This document shows positions 48,311 through 58,208 of a stretch of DNA of 64,000 nt, piece by piece. Both the position numbers and the translations under genes were made by a program. A model generated the notes under the pieces. It was not told the DNA's origin. It searched no databases and saw only the letters and a list, made by a program, of their open reading frames with translations. Each line of letters begins with the position of its first letter. The stretch's first letter is position 1. Source of the stretch: Ixodes scapularis (Eukaryota > Arthropoda > Arachnida > Ixodida > Ixodidae); assembly GCF_016920785.2 (NCBI RefSeq), contig NW_024609880.1, forward strand, positions 54,688,121 to 54,752,120. The letters run 5' to 3'.

Positions 48311-50380
48311 TCACCCTTCAATATTATCGGATCTATTCCTTTTAAGTTTAACGCGGCAGTCATCCTCGTCATGCCACGAGTAGAAATCATCGTTTATCTT
48401 CATCTTATCTCCAACGAGCTTTACTCGGGCGCCATCATCCCTCTCTGCTCTCGCGCTTTCCCAGAGCAACTTTCGTCTGGTTATCGTGGTCCGTGAAAAG
48501 TCATCTGAAATAGAGATTCTTGAGCCCTTCAATTTTTTGCAGTTACGAAAGATTTCTATTTTTTCATTGAAGTCTGCAAAGTTCATAATTACTGGCCGAA
48601 TTTTGTTGGGTTGCTTCCGTCCCATTCTGTGCGTTCGTACGATCGACTTTACTGTAACTCCAAGGCGGTTTTGGAAAACATCTGTGACTACTTTTGCTTT
48701 TAATTCTTCGTTTTTTTCGTCTTGGTTCTCAGCGATACCAAAGATTACCAAGTTGTTTCTTCGACTATAATCCTCTAGGTCGACAAGTTTCTCCTGTTGG
48801 GTTTGAATGGTCGCATTCAACTTTTTAACGGTATCTTCAAGGCCACTGACTTTGGCGTCGCTGTTCTTGACAGAAGTTTCAAGTTGTTTAATGTTTTTTG
48901 TGAGTTCGTCCATTCTTTTATGGAAGCTATTTTGGTTTTCTTTGATTTCTTTAATGTCAAAGCTTATTCTTTTTGGGGTTTCTAGCATTTCGAACATCAT
49001 TTTTTCAGTCCTTGTTTCTGGGCCCGGGTTTAGCTCGACATCACCTGACAGCAGGAGCACCATCATTTCACAGCAATGCAAGACACAACCGTAAAACACT
49101 TTGGGGCACGGCAGGACAATGAGGTACCGATTATCACTTCTACAAGTTGAGTATGTTTCAGTACTAACCTGAATGGTAAATAACAGTGGCATATCAACCG
49201 ACGTGATCCTTGCTAAGTTGCCGTGCCCACTGAAGCTTGTCGCGTCTGGTACAGTTCTTATAACAGCTGGGCCGTCGTCCCCCAATGCCGTAGGTGCAGT
49301 ATCATGCCAGGGCGATGTTCCGCTGACGATGACCGGTGCAGCATCATGCCAGGCCGATGTTCCGCTTACGATGACCGGTGCTGATACGGTGCCTCCGCTG
49401 AATCCTATCTTCGTTTGGTTTGCTTTTGCCGCCGACGAAGAGCACTGGCCCAACAACAGCAGCACCTGAATGGTAAATAACAGTGGCATATCAACCGACG
49501 TGATCCTTGCTAAGTTGCCGTGCCCACTGAAGCTTGTCGCGTCTGGTACAGTTCTTATAACAGCTGGGCCGTCGTCCCACAATGCCGTAGGTGCAGTATC
49601 ATGCCAGGGCGATGTTCCGCTGACGATGACCGGTGCAGCATCATGCCAGGCCGATGTTCCGCTTACGATGACCGGTGCTGATACGGTGCCTCCGCTGAAT
49701 CCTATCTTCGTTTGGTTTGCTTTTGCCGCCGACGAAGAGCACTGGCCCAACAACAGCAGCACCTGAATGGTAAATAACAGTGGCATATCAACCGACGTGA
49801 TCCTTGCTAAGTTGCCGTGCCCACTGAAGCTTGTCGCGTCTGGTACAGTTCTTATAACAGCTGGGCCGTCGTCCCACAATGCCGTAGGTGCAGTATCATG
49901 CCAGGGCGATGTTCCGCTGACGATGACCGGTGCAGCATCATGCCAGGCCGATGTTCCGCTTACGATGACCGGTGCTGATACGGTGCCTCCGCTGAATCCT
50001 ATCTTCGTTTGGTTTGCTTTTGCCGCCGACGAAGAGCACTGGCCCAACAACAGCAGCACCTGAATGGTAAATAACAGTGGCATATCAACCGACGTGATCC
50101 TTGCTAAGTTGCCGTGCCCACTGAAGCTTGTCGCGTCTGGTACAGTTCTTATAACAGCTGGGCCGTCGTCCCACAATGCCGTAGGTGCAGTATCATGCCA
50201 GGGCGATGTTCCGCTGACGATGACCGGTGCAGCATCATGCCAGGCCGATGTTCCGCTTACGATGACCGGTGCTGATACGGTGCCTCCGCTGAATCCTATC
50301 TTCGTTTGGTTTGCTTTTGCCGCCGACGAAGAGCACTGGCCCAACAACAGCAGCACCTGAATGGTAAATAACAGTGGCAT
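48311..50380 (-). CDS. LINE ORF1: signal-peptide repeats, 2A motif, coiled coil and L1-type RRM domain (689 aa)
   Basis: The open frame is intact. Residues 1-396 are four 99-residue units. Each starts MPLLFTIQVLLLLGQCSSSA, a classic signal-peptide pattern (hydrophobic core, small residues), then a NQT glycosylation sequon and two 14-residue repeats (APVIVSGTS-WHD). Residues 397-405 begin a fifth unit, which switches to a Cys-containing hydrophobic stretch. D447-P454 is DVELNPGP, the core of 2A peptides, where ribosomes skip the last Gly-Pro bond. Downstream, about 465-533 is coiled coil. From about 534, LEDYSRRNNLVIFGIAE starts the RRM-like fold of L1 ORF1 proteins (Transposase_22), which binds RNA as a trimer. 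2A motifs are known in APE-type LINEs. The predicted outcome, inferred, is two products: a secretory-pathway N-part and a cytoplasmic or nuclear ORF1p beginning with Pro. Confidence 0.85.
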   Translation of the reverse strand: MPLLFTIQVLLLLGQCSSSAAKANQTKIGFSGGTVSAPVIVSGTSAWHDAAPVIVSGTSPWHDTAPTALWDDGPAVIRTVPDATSFSGHGNLARITSVDMPLLFTIQVLLLLGQCSSSAAKANQTKIGFSGGTVSAPVIVSGTSAWHDAAPVIVSGTSPWHDTAPTALWDDGPAVIRTVPDATSFSGHGNLARITSVDMPLLFTIQVLLLLGQCSSSAAKANQTKIGFSGGTVSAPVIVSGTSAWHDAAPVIVSGTSPWHDTAPTALWDDGPAVIRTVPDATSFSGHGNLARITSVDMPLLFTIQVLLLLGQCSSSAAKANQTKIGFSGGTVSAPVIVSGTSAWHDAAPVIVSGTSPWHDTAPTALGDDGPAVIRTVPDATSFSGHGNLARITSVDMPLLFTIQVSTETYSTCRSDNRYLIVLPCPKVFYGCVLHCCEMMVLLLSGDVELNPGPETRTEKMMFEMLETPKRISFDIKEIKENQNSFHKRMDELTKNIKQLETSVKNSDAKVSGLEDTVKKLNATIQTQQEKLVDLEDYSRRNNLVIFGIAENQDEKNEELKAKVVTDVFQNRLGVTVKSIVRTHRMGRKQPNKIRPVIMNFADFNEKIEIFRNCKKLKGSRISISDDFSRTTITRRKLLWESARAERDDGARVKLVGDKMKINDDFYSWHDEDDCRVKLKRNRSDNIEG
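49019..49042 (-). other. 2A-like ribosome-skipping motif
   Basis: The minus strand reads D-V-E-L-N-P-G-P, preceded by a Leu-rich stretch and Ser-Gly (LLLSG). This fits the 2A consensus D(V/I)ExNPGP at every fixed position. Skipping would occur between the Gly (49022-49024) and the final Pro (49019-49021). All required residues are intact, so selection or recent activity is plausible. Confidence 0.88.
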
Positions 50381-50411
50381 ATCAACCGACGTGATCCTTG
50401 CTAAGTTGCCG
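49168..50411 (-). repeat. 297-bp monomer array (four full units plus a 56-bp truncated unit)
   Basis: Units are 49168-49464, 49465-49761, 49762-50058 and 50059-50355. A partial unit at 50356-50411 forms the 5' end of the array. 297 is divisible by three, so the units stay in frame. They appear identical except for one base near 49280 (W to G codon) in the unit next to the 2A segment. Each unit has an internal duplication of about 42 bp. The truncated outermost unit supplies the first ATG (50378-50380). The layout recalls the truncated-first-monomer 5' arrays of mouse L1, except that here the monomers are translated. Confidence 0.93.
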
Positions 50412-50465
50412 CAAGGGAAGAAACGGCGGGCATCGTGTTGATAATCGGAGGTGCCGCTTGCTGTT

Positions 50466-50476
50466 TATTTTAAATA
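50466..50476 (-). promoter_or_regulatory. TATA-like box upstream of LINE ORF1
   Basis: The minus strand reads TATTTAAAATA, 86 bp before the first ORF1 ATG. Such a position could set a start near 50440. AT-rich chance matches are common, so this is a weak call. Confidence 0.25.
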
Positions 50477-50520
50477 GTGTCCTGGCGTTGACAATCGAGA
50501 GTGATTGCGATGTCTAAGTA

Positions 50521-51870
50521 AGAAATAGCAAGCTTACTAGCGGGTGCTCTGACCCAACAGAGCTAAGCATCTGCTGATATCAAGACAGTGGAAGAGCACA
50601 GGCGGACACCGCCGCGCAAAACAGTCGAAATAGGAAAATCCATAAAGCAACAAGAGTGGGAAAAAGCTTCTTCCCACCAAGATATACCCGACAACTCGAA
50701 GTCCTGCTCTGCTGCCTACCTGCGTGCGCAAACCGTGACACCGTCGCACGCTTTGCGAGGCTCGACGGCGGCGTGGCGTGCAGAGAAGAGGCGCAAGAAA
50801 TGTTTTTTTTTTCCTCTTTAGAACAAAATTATTTTATTTAAAAATTCATGAGCGAAAGACAATAAACTCTTCTGTAAAAGTCACCATGTTTCGTAGTTTT
50901 CTTTGGGCTACCTCAAGGCAGAATTGACGGCTCTTGAAACGGCAAAACGCAATTTTGCACAAATTTAGTTGTTTTTCTGCATAATATTTAGTTGTACGGC
51001 TTGAAACCTTTTTTTTTTCTTTTTCCTTTGTGCAGTATACTTACAGGGCTGTCAAAAAGAATTTCAAATGCTCGGTGCTCTACAGCAAATAGTGATGTCA
51101 CTTTTACATGTATTCATGAGATTTGCATCCAATTTATCACTGATGCCATCAGATGCTGAGACAAATAAGCACATCCAAAATTCGGATAGCTGGCAGCACC
51201 AGGGAGGCGTGTGTGTGTTGGAGGATGTGTTGACGGGGTCTCGTATACTAAAACAATTGACGATAGTCTTACACACAAGATGAGAATAGAGCTACTCGCT
51301 TTGTCGGCACCTTTTTATGGTTCATTGAGTAACTAACATTAGTTAATCAACAAAGGTGTTGCCTTTTGTGTTCTATGCTATAGTCCTTTCGTGTTCTGTG
51401 GTATAGTTTGAATATTATGCACTTTGCACAAGCATATATTGACACACGTGTAAAAAGAATACTCGTGTACTACGTTGCTGAGCAAGAAGCTTCTTTGTTA
51501 CAGTGTAATTTCAGGGGTTGAAGCGAGCTATTTCTTTGTCTCTCTTGCAAAGCTTGCTGATGCGGTCGTGAGGAGCACCCCAGGGTGACGATAGTGGAAT
51601 GCTGCTCACGGATTACGCACAAGCACTGCACGGGCACCTATGTGGGCTCGGTTCCAATCAACGCCCTGGCGGACATTTGGGTCGTGGCTCGTGTCCAACC
51701 ACTGCGTTAACTAAAATAGCCGAACCCTAACAACACCGCATGGCTATGATTAACACTGGTGGCATATAATCGGCACCAAAGCACACGACCTCTTGATCGT
51801 TCTGGCTGCGAATAGGCCGATCTCACCAAGCGATCCACGAATGTGTGACGCCTCCATAACTGTAGTTCAG
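50521..51870. other. Stretch with no recognised gene
   Basis: The first 300 bp may still be LINE leader; beyond that the sequence is AT-rich. A few short open frames lack domains. T-runs lie at 50802-50812 and 51009-51018. Confidence 0.4.
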
Positions 51871-51871
51871 G

Positions 51872-53168
51872 TACCGGACATCTGATTGAACGCCATTTTA
51901 TTGAATGTTACTTCATTGAATAAGTGGACGTTTCATCGAATTTCACTTTACCGAATTTTGGAGCATAGTGCTCTTTAGATGTTTTCCTCTCACTTCTGAG
52001 TTATTTTACCGCTGGTGTCGAATCACCAGAAATAGAATTACTACTCTGGTCACTCTCTTACCAAATGTTTGGTTACTAAATCATAGAACATAAAAAACTT
52101 GAGTGGGTATGCTACTTATAGTTTTGAGATAAAATAGGCGGCTGTATACTTTGTTCTCAATTTGTTCACACATGAAAGATACATCCGGAATTAACAATCT
52201 AAATTAAAAAGGTGTACGCCTTTTTAATTTTGTATTTATATACGAGGGTTGTCCGTACAATAAGGTTCCCAAGGAGCTGCAGTCGCGAGGAAGGCTGTTA
52301 CGCGGGATCCGGCGACACTGGCCGCGTAGCTTGGTTTCCCCTCTCCCAGTCTCCGCCCCGGCGAGCTCTCTGCGACGCTCAGTCTTGGCTTGGCAACCGT
52401 TAGAGATGGAGCTCCCGCTCGCTTCTCCCGCCACGTGCGAATTACGCTCTGTGATTCGTTTTTTGCTTGCAAAAAAAAACAGGGGGACACCTTCCCGTCT
52501 AAGAACATAGGTTGAAAAGCCTGCAGGTCCACAATTCTGCCAATTGCAAAAAAAAAAAAAAAAATTTTTTGTTTTTTGTTTTGTTTTATGCGACATGGAG
52601 ACATGTCACTGCCGAGACCGGTTATAGAAGTCGGTTGTAGCGAAATAGCGGCTACAGTGAAGCGATCACGATTTCCCATTCCCTTTTGCACTTCGTTATA
52701 ACCGAAGTCGGTTATAACAAAATAACGGATATAGCGAAGTGATTTCCGATTCCTGTTGACTTCGTTATAACCAGCCTGGACAGCATTGCTTCAACGACGG
52801 CTTTGTGCTTGAAACAGAATATGTCTCTTCGACGATGTGGATACAATTGAAGGAACGTACCTTCGTCCCTGCACCCGATGATCACGAGTTTCATAAAGTG
52901 TTAAGGCGGTATTCCAGTTAATTATTGGCCACGTTAAAGACACACGTCATCAGTTACTATGAAATAAAATAGAAATGAAAAAGTGTAGCGGAGAAAATAA
53001 AGGTTCTTATTCTTAGTCCCCTTCTCTCGAAGAAAAGAAAGGTCTGCTAGCTACCCTCCTGGTTTTAATGGAAAACTATATCCTAGATCAAACATTCCTA
53101 CTGTTCAAGTAGGAGGTGTTCGATGGAACGGTATTCAATGAAACGGCGCTCGATGGAATGTCCGAACC
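51872..53168. mobile_element. DNA element with inverted ends built of TTCATTGAA-type motifs
   Basis: The left end reads CCGGACATCTGATTGAACGC, then ATTTTATTGAAT and TTCATTGAAT. The reverse complement of the right end reads TCGGACATTCCATCGAGCGC, then GTTTCATTGAAT and TTCCATCGAA. About 50 bp therefore match in inverted order. Inside are a near-perfect palindrome at 52203-52230, a mariner-like TATACGAGGGTTGTCCGTAC at about 52239-52258, and a pogo-like MITE copy at 52612. No transposase was found. It is probably a composite of nested non-autonomous elements. Confidence 0.5.
52612..52790. mobile_element. Pogo-like MITE, copy 2
   Basis: It shares GCGATCACGATTTCCCATTC, GTCGGTTATAAC and GTTGACTTCGTTA blocks with the copy at 14754-14937 in the same order. 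The ends (CCGAGACCGGTTATAG; reverse complement of the right, TGTCCAGGCTGGTTATAA) are inverted but diverged. Confidence 0.6.
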
Positions 53169-55133
53169 CTCTACTTTATAGGAGGCAGGCGCCTCCTATA
53201 GTTCACCAGAGGGCTCGTGCCGCTTCGTGCTCTTCCAATACCACCTCTACTCGCGAAAACCCTGAGCAGGGTTACCGCTCAAAACTGGCTGTGAGATTTC
53301 GTTTTTCTGCAAATGCTTGTAAGCAAAAAAAAAAAAAAAAAAAAGAATAAATAAATAAATAAAAAAAAAAGTTTAGTGCATTTTGTAGCTTAGTTTTCCT
53401 TCGGTGCCTCAAGTTTAGTTATGCAATTAGTGCCATGAAAAGATTCTGGGCAGTATTTATAGTGAAAGTAATTAAAGAATTGCTTCATGACCCTTTCAAC
53501 ATTGGAATATCCAACTGTGTTTAAAATTATAATCCTGATAGATGTGGGATACAAGTTGGTACAGTAAGTGTGTTCATGCAGGTTTTTACACAATTATGTG
53601 CAGTACTCGAGGACAAAGAAAGACTTGAAGCCAGCACTTTCACAATGAAGCTAACGAGTTTATTGAAAGCATGTTCATCCCTGTCTCAGCTTTGTTTTTT
53701 AATATTTACTGTCGCTTAGGAGATTGATGGCAAAATTCAACAGTGGTCGTCGTGTTCAGAATCACATTGAACGTACGTGTAAGAATGGTGTATACGTATA
53801 CCCTCCTTGGGGGTTATGTGGAGAGTTTCTTGAAGTCGGTGAACTGAAGGCGTAGCCGCCCCGAACAGATGCAGCTCGCATCGATGGAACACAGCGGAGC
53901 CAACTCCCGTTGGAGCGCCGCTGCAGTCGGCCTGCTTCAAGCCTGCCTGTAGTCGGCAGTCCAGGTGGATTCATCCACGAAGATTCTGCGCAGTGTCACC
54001 ACCTCCTGCAGTGTAATATCAATAGCGCAGTCGAAAATATTTTTATTACATTGAAGAGAAATTATATATTTATTTCAATAAAATTTGAATTGCCTCTAAA
54101 TATATTTTATAGTTAATATGGCGGATTCATTATCAGTTGCTTCAATGATCCGAAAACTCTCACGAAAAGTAACTCGTTCTCAGTTTAATTATACATTCAA
54201 GCAAAGACAGTCCTAATGATCATAACACAGCGGTGCAATTGCTGTGTCATACCGCGCGAAAGTACTTGCCCCTGCACCCATTCTACATATCACCAACGTG
54301 TACGTATTACCAAAATCTAATTTCGCGCTCTCCGCCACGAAACGAACAGCTCAGGTATTGTCACACTCTGGGATCGTTACGGTGGACATTTGCAAATTTT
54401 CGAAACTTTTGAATATCACATTGCATAAGGTACCACTACTTCCGTTGATCTTCGTATCGAATATTGACAGTACTTGGATGCTCCGCAGTATTTCTCATTG
54501 TTCGTGGTCTGCTCGGGCGGGTTAGTTAGCCCTATAGAGCCTAGGTTTCTAGAGCTAACTAACCCACCCAAACAAAAGCTCTCAGATGTCAGTGTTTCCA
54601 ACGAATGGATCGGAGTTACGTGGGTTTATGGGCCGCGAAAGCGTTAATCATCTGCAAGCGTTTCCGCCACTCTGGCGGTTTTCCTCGTCGCCACGCGACA
54701 GCCTAAATGGATGTTTACTGGCGACGGATCAAGCCAGGAGGCGATCCGCATGGTTGGAGTTGCTCCCTCTCTAAAATCTAGGCTCTTTAGTTACCTCCGC
54801 TGAGTGGACTTCTCACCGCGCCGCGGTGCACTGAGGAGGAGCGACACTTGCGAAATAGACGTCGCAGTGCTATCCTCTGCAGCGCGCATAGCCGTGTGCG
54901 CAGAGGTGAAAAGTCTCTTTCAGAGCGAGACAGTGCAAGTGCACGCAACAAATAATAATAATAAAAAAACTGAATGCCTGTGGACAACATTACAGTAAAA
55001 GTCTCAAAGTAAAACAGTAGCCCTATTTATTCTCCGTTCAAGGAGGGTAGTAGAATATTAATAGCGTTTAGAACGCCTTACTCATGAAGCCTACCCGAAA
55101 CCACGATCTGTATCACACATAACACATTCCTGC

Positions 55134-55167
<34 letters not shown>

Positions 55168-55427
55168 TGCATACATAGATTAATGCCTATATACTGATAA
55201 TTGAAGAGCGCTTTAATGTCAAATTCCACTAAAAATCCACAATCTGGATATAGAAAGTAAGACAACTATGAGGTGAATTTTGATGTTAAATTAAATGTGC
55301 ATGAACGAGAAACCGTGTATGAATGAGCAGCTAAGTTTATCTAGAGCAGGGGTCTCAAAGTCATTCAGGAGGGGGCACATAACCCCGAAAGATCCAGGGC
55401 CAACGCAAGAAAAAGAAAAAAAAAAAA

Positions 55428-55459
<32 letters not shown>

Positions 55460-56005
55460 CAGCAGCTTACTTTTATTTTGCAAAGCAGTCGAGTCTTTCA
55501 GTGGCTCATTTGAGATTTCCTAGAGAAGTGACCTTGTGCCCTCTACTTTTCGTAAACTCGCCGTTCTAGCGGTGACATCTTTAATTTTGATTTCTATGTG
55601 ATTGCTTTGGGCCCCTCCCTGATGTGACAACAGGATTTGAAATGACACCACGCCGCTCATATGCTTGCATTTTTAAATGGAACAAGAGAGCAGACACACT
55701 GTCACTGCCGTCTCGCTCAATTCACTCGAAAAGTATTCAAATTCAGCATGCATATATCTCGGGGGGGGGGGGGGGGGGGGGTACTAAATCTTCACACAAG
55801 AGTTTTTGCTTGCCTGACAATTTTGATAGGAGCATTATAAAACAATCTTTGTGTTTTAATATTTTTTTCTTGACAGCTAGAAAGCAGAGTTCATAGCTTT
55901 ATCTCCGGAATTTGCTGCCGCTGAGCAAGAGTTCGGGCGTCCTGAAGAGCTCGCGCTTGTAGCGTTGTAATAGGATTGCCGTACAGGTAACAGCTAGGAG
56001 AGAGA
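53169..56005. other. AT-rich stretch, no confident gene
   Basis: Long A-runs lie at about 53325-53345, 55138-55165 and 55425-55460, and a G-run at 55761-55780. On the minus strand a short frame ending at 53937 with an AATAAA downstream (about 53659-53664) could be a terminal exon, but nothing upstream supports it. No other gene is recognised. Confidence 0.4.
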
Positions 56006-56096
56006 GCTGAGTAGTAGTAGTGAACAATATTTATTTGCCCAAGCATGTGTTAATGACTGAACGGGAGATTCCTAGGGTCGCTCCGCCAGACACCCC

Positions 56097-58203
56097 TCAG
56101 ACGGCAGCCTCAACCCTCTGGGTTTTGGCGGCGTCTTCGGCCAGCTGGACTAGTTGGTTCTGCATCGAGGGATCGGAGCAGAGGAGTAGGGTTTCCCAGC
56201 TCTCCTGGTTGTTGATCCTCTCCAGTAGGGGGTGGGACTTACGGTCCCACACCATGTGTCGGAGGTTGGCGTAGCCGCCGCAGAGCTTGCAGTTTGGCTT
56301 GTACTTGTCGGGGTACCATTTATTGAGTAGGGAGGGGCTCGGGAAGGAGCCTGTATGGAGGCGGCGCCATGCCACCGACGTCCTCTTGTCCAGCGAGGGG
56401 TGCGCGGGTGGATAGCGTAACCTCTCGCCAGTGTAGTGATCGAGGATGTCCCTGAATGTCCCTGAATGTGACCAGCCTGTCACCCCCCGAAAAAAAAGCC
56501 AGAGAAGGGTCCAGCGGTTCCCCGGCCCGGTGAGCGAGTTCTCGGGCCGCGCCGTGTGCTTTCTCGTTGCCGGGGAGCGACGAGTGCGCCGGTGTCCATA
56601 TGAGTTGTACTTTTGTTGACGTCTTCTCGGGGTCACGCCCAGGACCTTGAGCGCGGCTGTAGAGATTCTTCCTTTGGCGAACTGCCGGATGGCTTGCTGC
56701 GAGTCGCTGACGACGATGCGTGCCCCCCGGACTCGGATCGCGAGGGCAATGGCCACCTCCTCCGCGACTTCCGGTTCCGACGTCTTGATACTGCAGCTCG
56801 AGATCACTTCTCCTTGTTGGTTGACCGCTGTTGCGACCATGGCGCCCCCGCCGGCTCTAGCAGCGTCCGTATAGAGGACGCCCTCCGCGATGCTTAGCCG
56901 TTTCTGCAGCGCCTTGACTCGCGCCGCTCTGCGTTCCGCGTGATGCGTCGGGTGCATGTGCTTCGGGATGTTTGGTATGACGAGGGCTTCCCTGACCCGT
57001 CCAGGGACGTCGGCCTTCTCCCCCGTTTGCCTCTCGTAGCGGATTCCAAGGCTGGCCAAGATGTGGCGGCCCGTGGCACTCTTCGTCAGCCTCTCCAGCT
57101 GCGAAACACGCTGAGCTTCTATGATCTCCTCTACCATGTTGTGCAGACCTAAAGGCGCGAGCTTCTCGTTCGAGGTGGTGTCCGGGATGCCGATTGCTCT
57201 CTTGTAGGACTTTCTGATGAGACAGTTGAGCTTGTTCGTTTCCGTGAGGCCGAGTTTTAGGAAAGGGAGGACGTAAGCCAGCCTACTGACGACGAAAGCG
57301 CGTACCAGACGCACGAGGTTCTTCTCCTTCATGCCATAGTTTCTACCGGCGATTCTGGAGATGAGGCGCGTATTTTGGTACGCAGTTGCTTTTAGCGACG
57401 CTATCGTTTCGGAGTTGTTTCCGTCGGCTTGTATCCTAAGGCCTAGGAATCGTATGCTCCTGACCCTGGGGATTCTGTTACCCTGGGCGTACAGCTCGAT
57501 GTCCGACGGTAGCTGGCGGGCACGGACCGGCTTGAGGAGGAGGAGTTTGGACTTCTGCGGGGAGCAGGCAAGGCCCCTTGGCTCGACGTAACTTTCCACC
57601 ACCCGAATCGCTTCTTGCAGCGTGTCTTGTATAAAACCGTCGCTGCTGCCGGTCACCCAGAGCGTGATATCGCCAGCGTAAATGCTGTGGTGTAATCCGC
57701 CGATCGCTTCTAGCTTCTTTGGAAGTCCGATCATGGCGACGTTGAAGAGGTACGGTGAAAGGACCGAGCCTTGGGGCGTCCCTCTTCCTCCTAGCATGAT
57801 GTCGTCTGACGTGGAGCCTCCGATCGAGATTTGCGCCGTTCTGCCGTTGAGAAAATCCTGAATGTAGTCGTGCGTGCGAGCGCCCACTCCGAGCATTTCC
57901 AGGTTCTCGAGAACGGCGTCGTGCTTGACGTTATCAAAGGCCTTGGTTATGTCGAGCCCGAGTATCGCTCTCGTGTCTAGGCGCGAGCTTTGCTCACCGT
58001 CTATGATCTGATGCTTGAGCCGGAGCATGATGTCTTGCGTTGATAGATGTGGTCGAAATCCGATCATGGTGTGTGGGAAGAGCTGTTTTCGTTCCATGTA
58101 GTTGTTCAGTCTGTTTAGGATAACGTGCTTCATCAGTTTTCCCACACACGAGGTGAGGGAGATGGGGCGCAGCGCTTCAAGCTCGGGCCTCTTCCCCGGC
58201 TTG
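56097..58203 (-). pseudogene. LINE pol, 3' half: RT core, RNase H and C-terminal segment
   Basis: The frame from 58145 down to 56097 (682 codons from the first Met) carries FRPHLSTQDIML, GLDITKAFDNVKHD (motif A intact), RGTPQGSVLSPYLFNVAM (motif B) and IRFLGLRIQADG. The catalytic YADD reads YAGD (57669-57680), a loss of one of the two metal-binding aspartates. RNase H is visible from YTDAARAGGGAMVATAV to VVSDSQQAIRQFAKG. Beyond about 56640 the RNase H sequence continues in a different frame, returning near the T-run at 56497-56505; two compensating frameshifts are likely. The terminal CKLCGGYANLRHMVWDRKS resembles the family CCHC knuckle, with the last Cys replaced. It is a dead copy. Confidence 0.85.
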
Positions 58204-58208
58204 GGAAT
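58204..58208 (+). repeat. Target-site duplication GGAAT (left)
   Basis: GGAAT directly precedes the TG of the 5' LTR. The partner is 62669-62673, after the CA of the 3' LTR. A 5-bp duplication fits LTR retrotransposon integrase cutting. Confidence 0.85.

Larger units (their letters stand above)
45266..50520 (-). mobile_element. Near full-length L2/CR1-type LINE with monomer array and 2A motif
   Basis: Read on the minus strand, the order is: short leader, 297-bp monomer array that is also coding (49168-50411), 2A motif (49019-49042), L1-type ORF1 domain (to 48311), in-frame UGA, endonuclease-RT ORF2 (48310 to about 45515), 3' UTR and an ATAAATAAATAAATAAA tail (45266-45287). APE-type endonuclease plus RT without RNase H, and the C-terminal WNDLP motif, fit the L2/CR1 group. 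The 5' boundary is uncertain: the leader may extend beyond 50520. I found no target-site duplication. The copy is damaged (two frameshifts in ORF2) but otherwise well preserved. Confidence 0.85.

Noticed and set aside
49173..50360. Four 98-codon plus-strand frames in the monomers
   Set aside because: They are antisense images of the repeated ORF1 units. The minus strand carries the continuous 689-residue frame with a 2A motif and ORF1 domain.
49168..50411. Array resembling a CRISPR or satellite
   Set aside because: Units are 297 bp, contiguous with no spacers, and coding in frame with a LINE ORF1.
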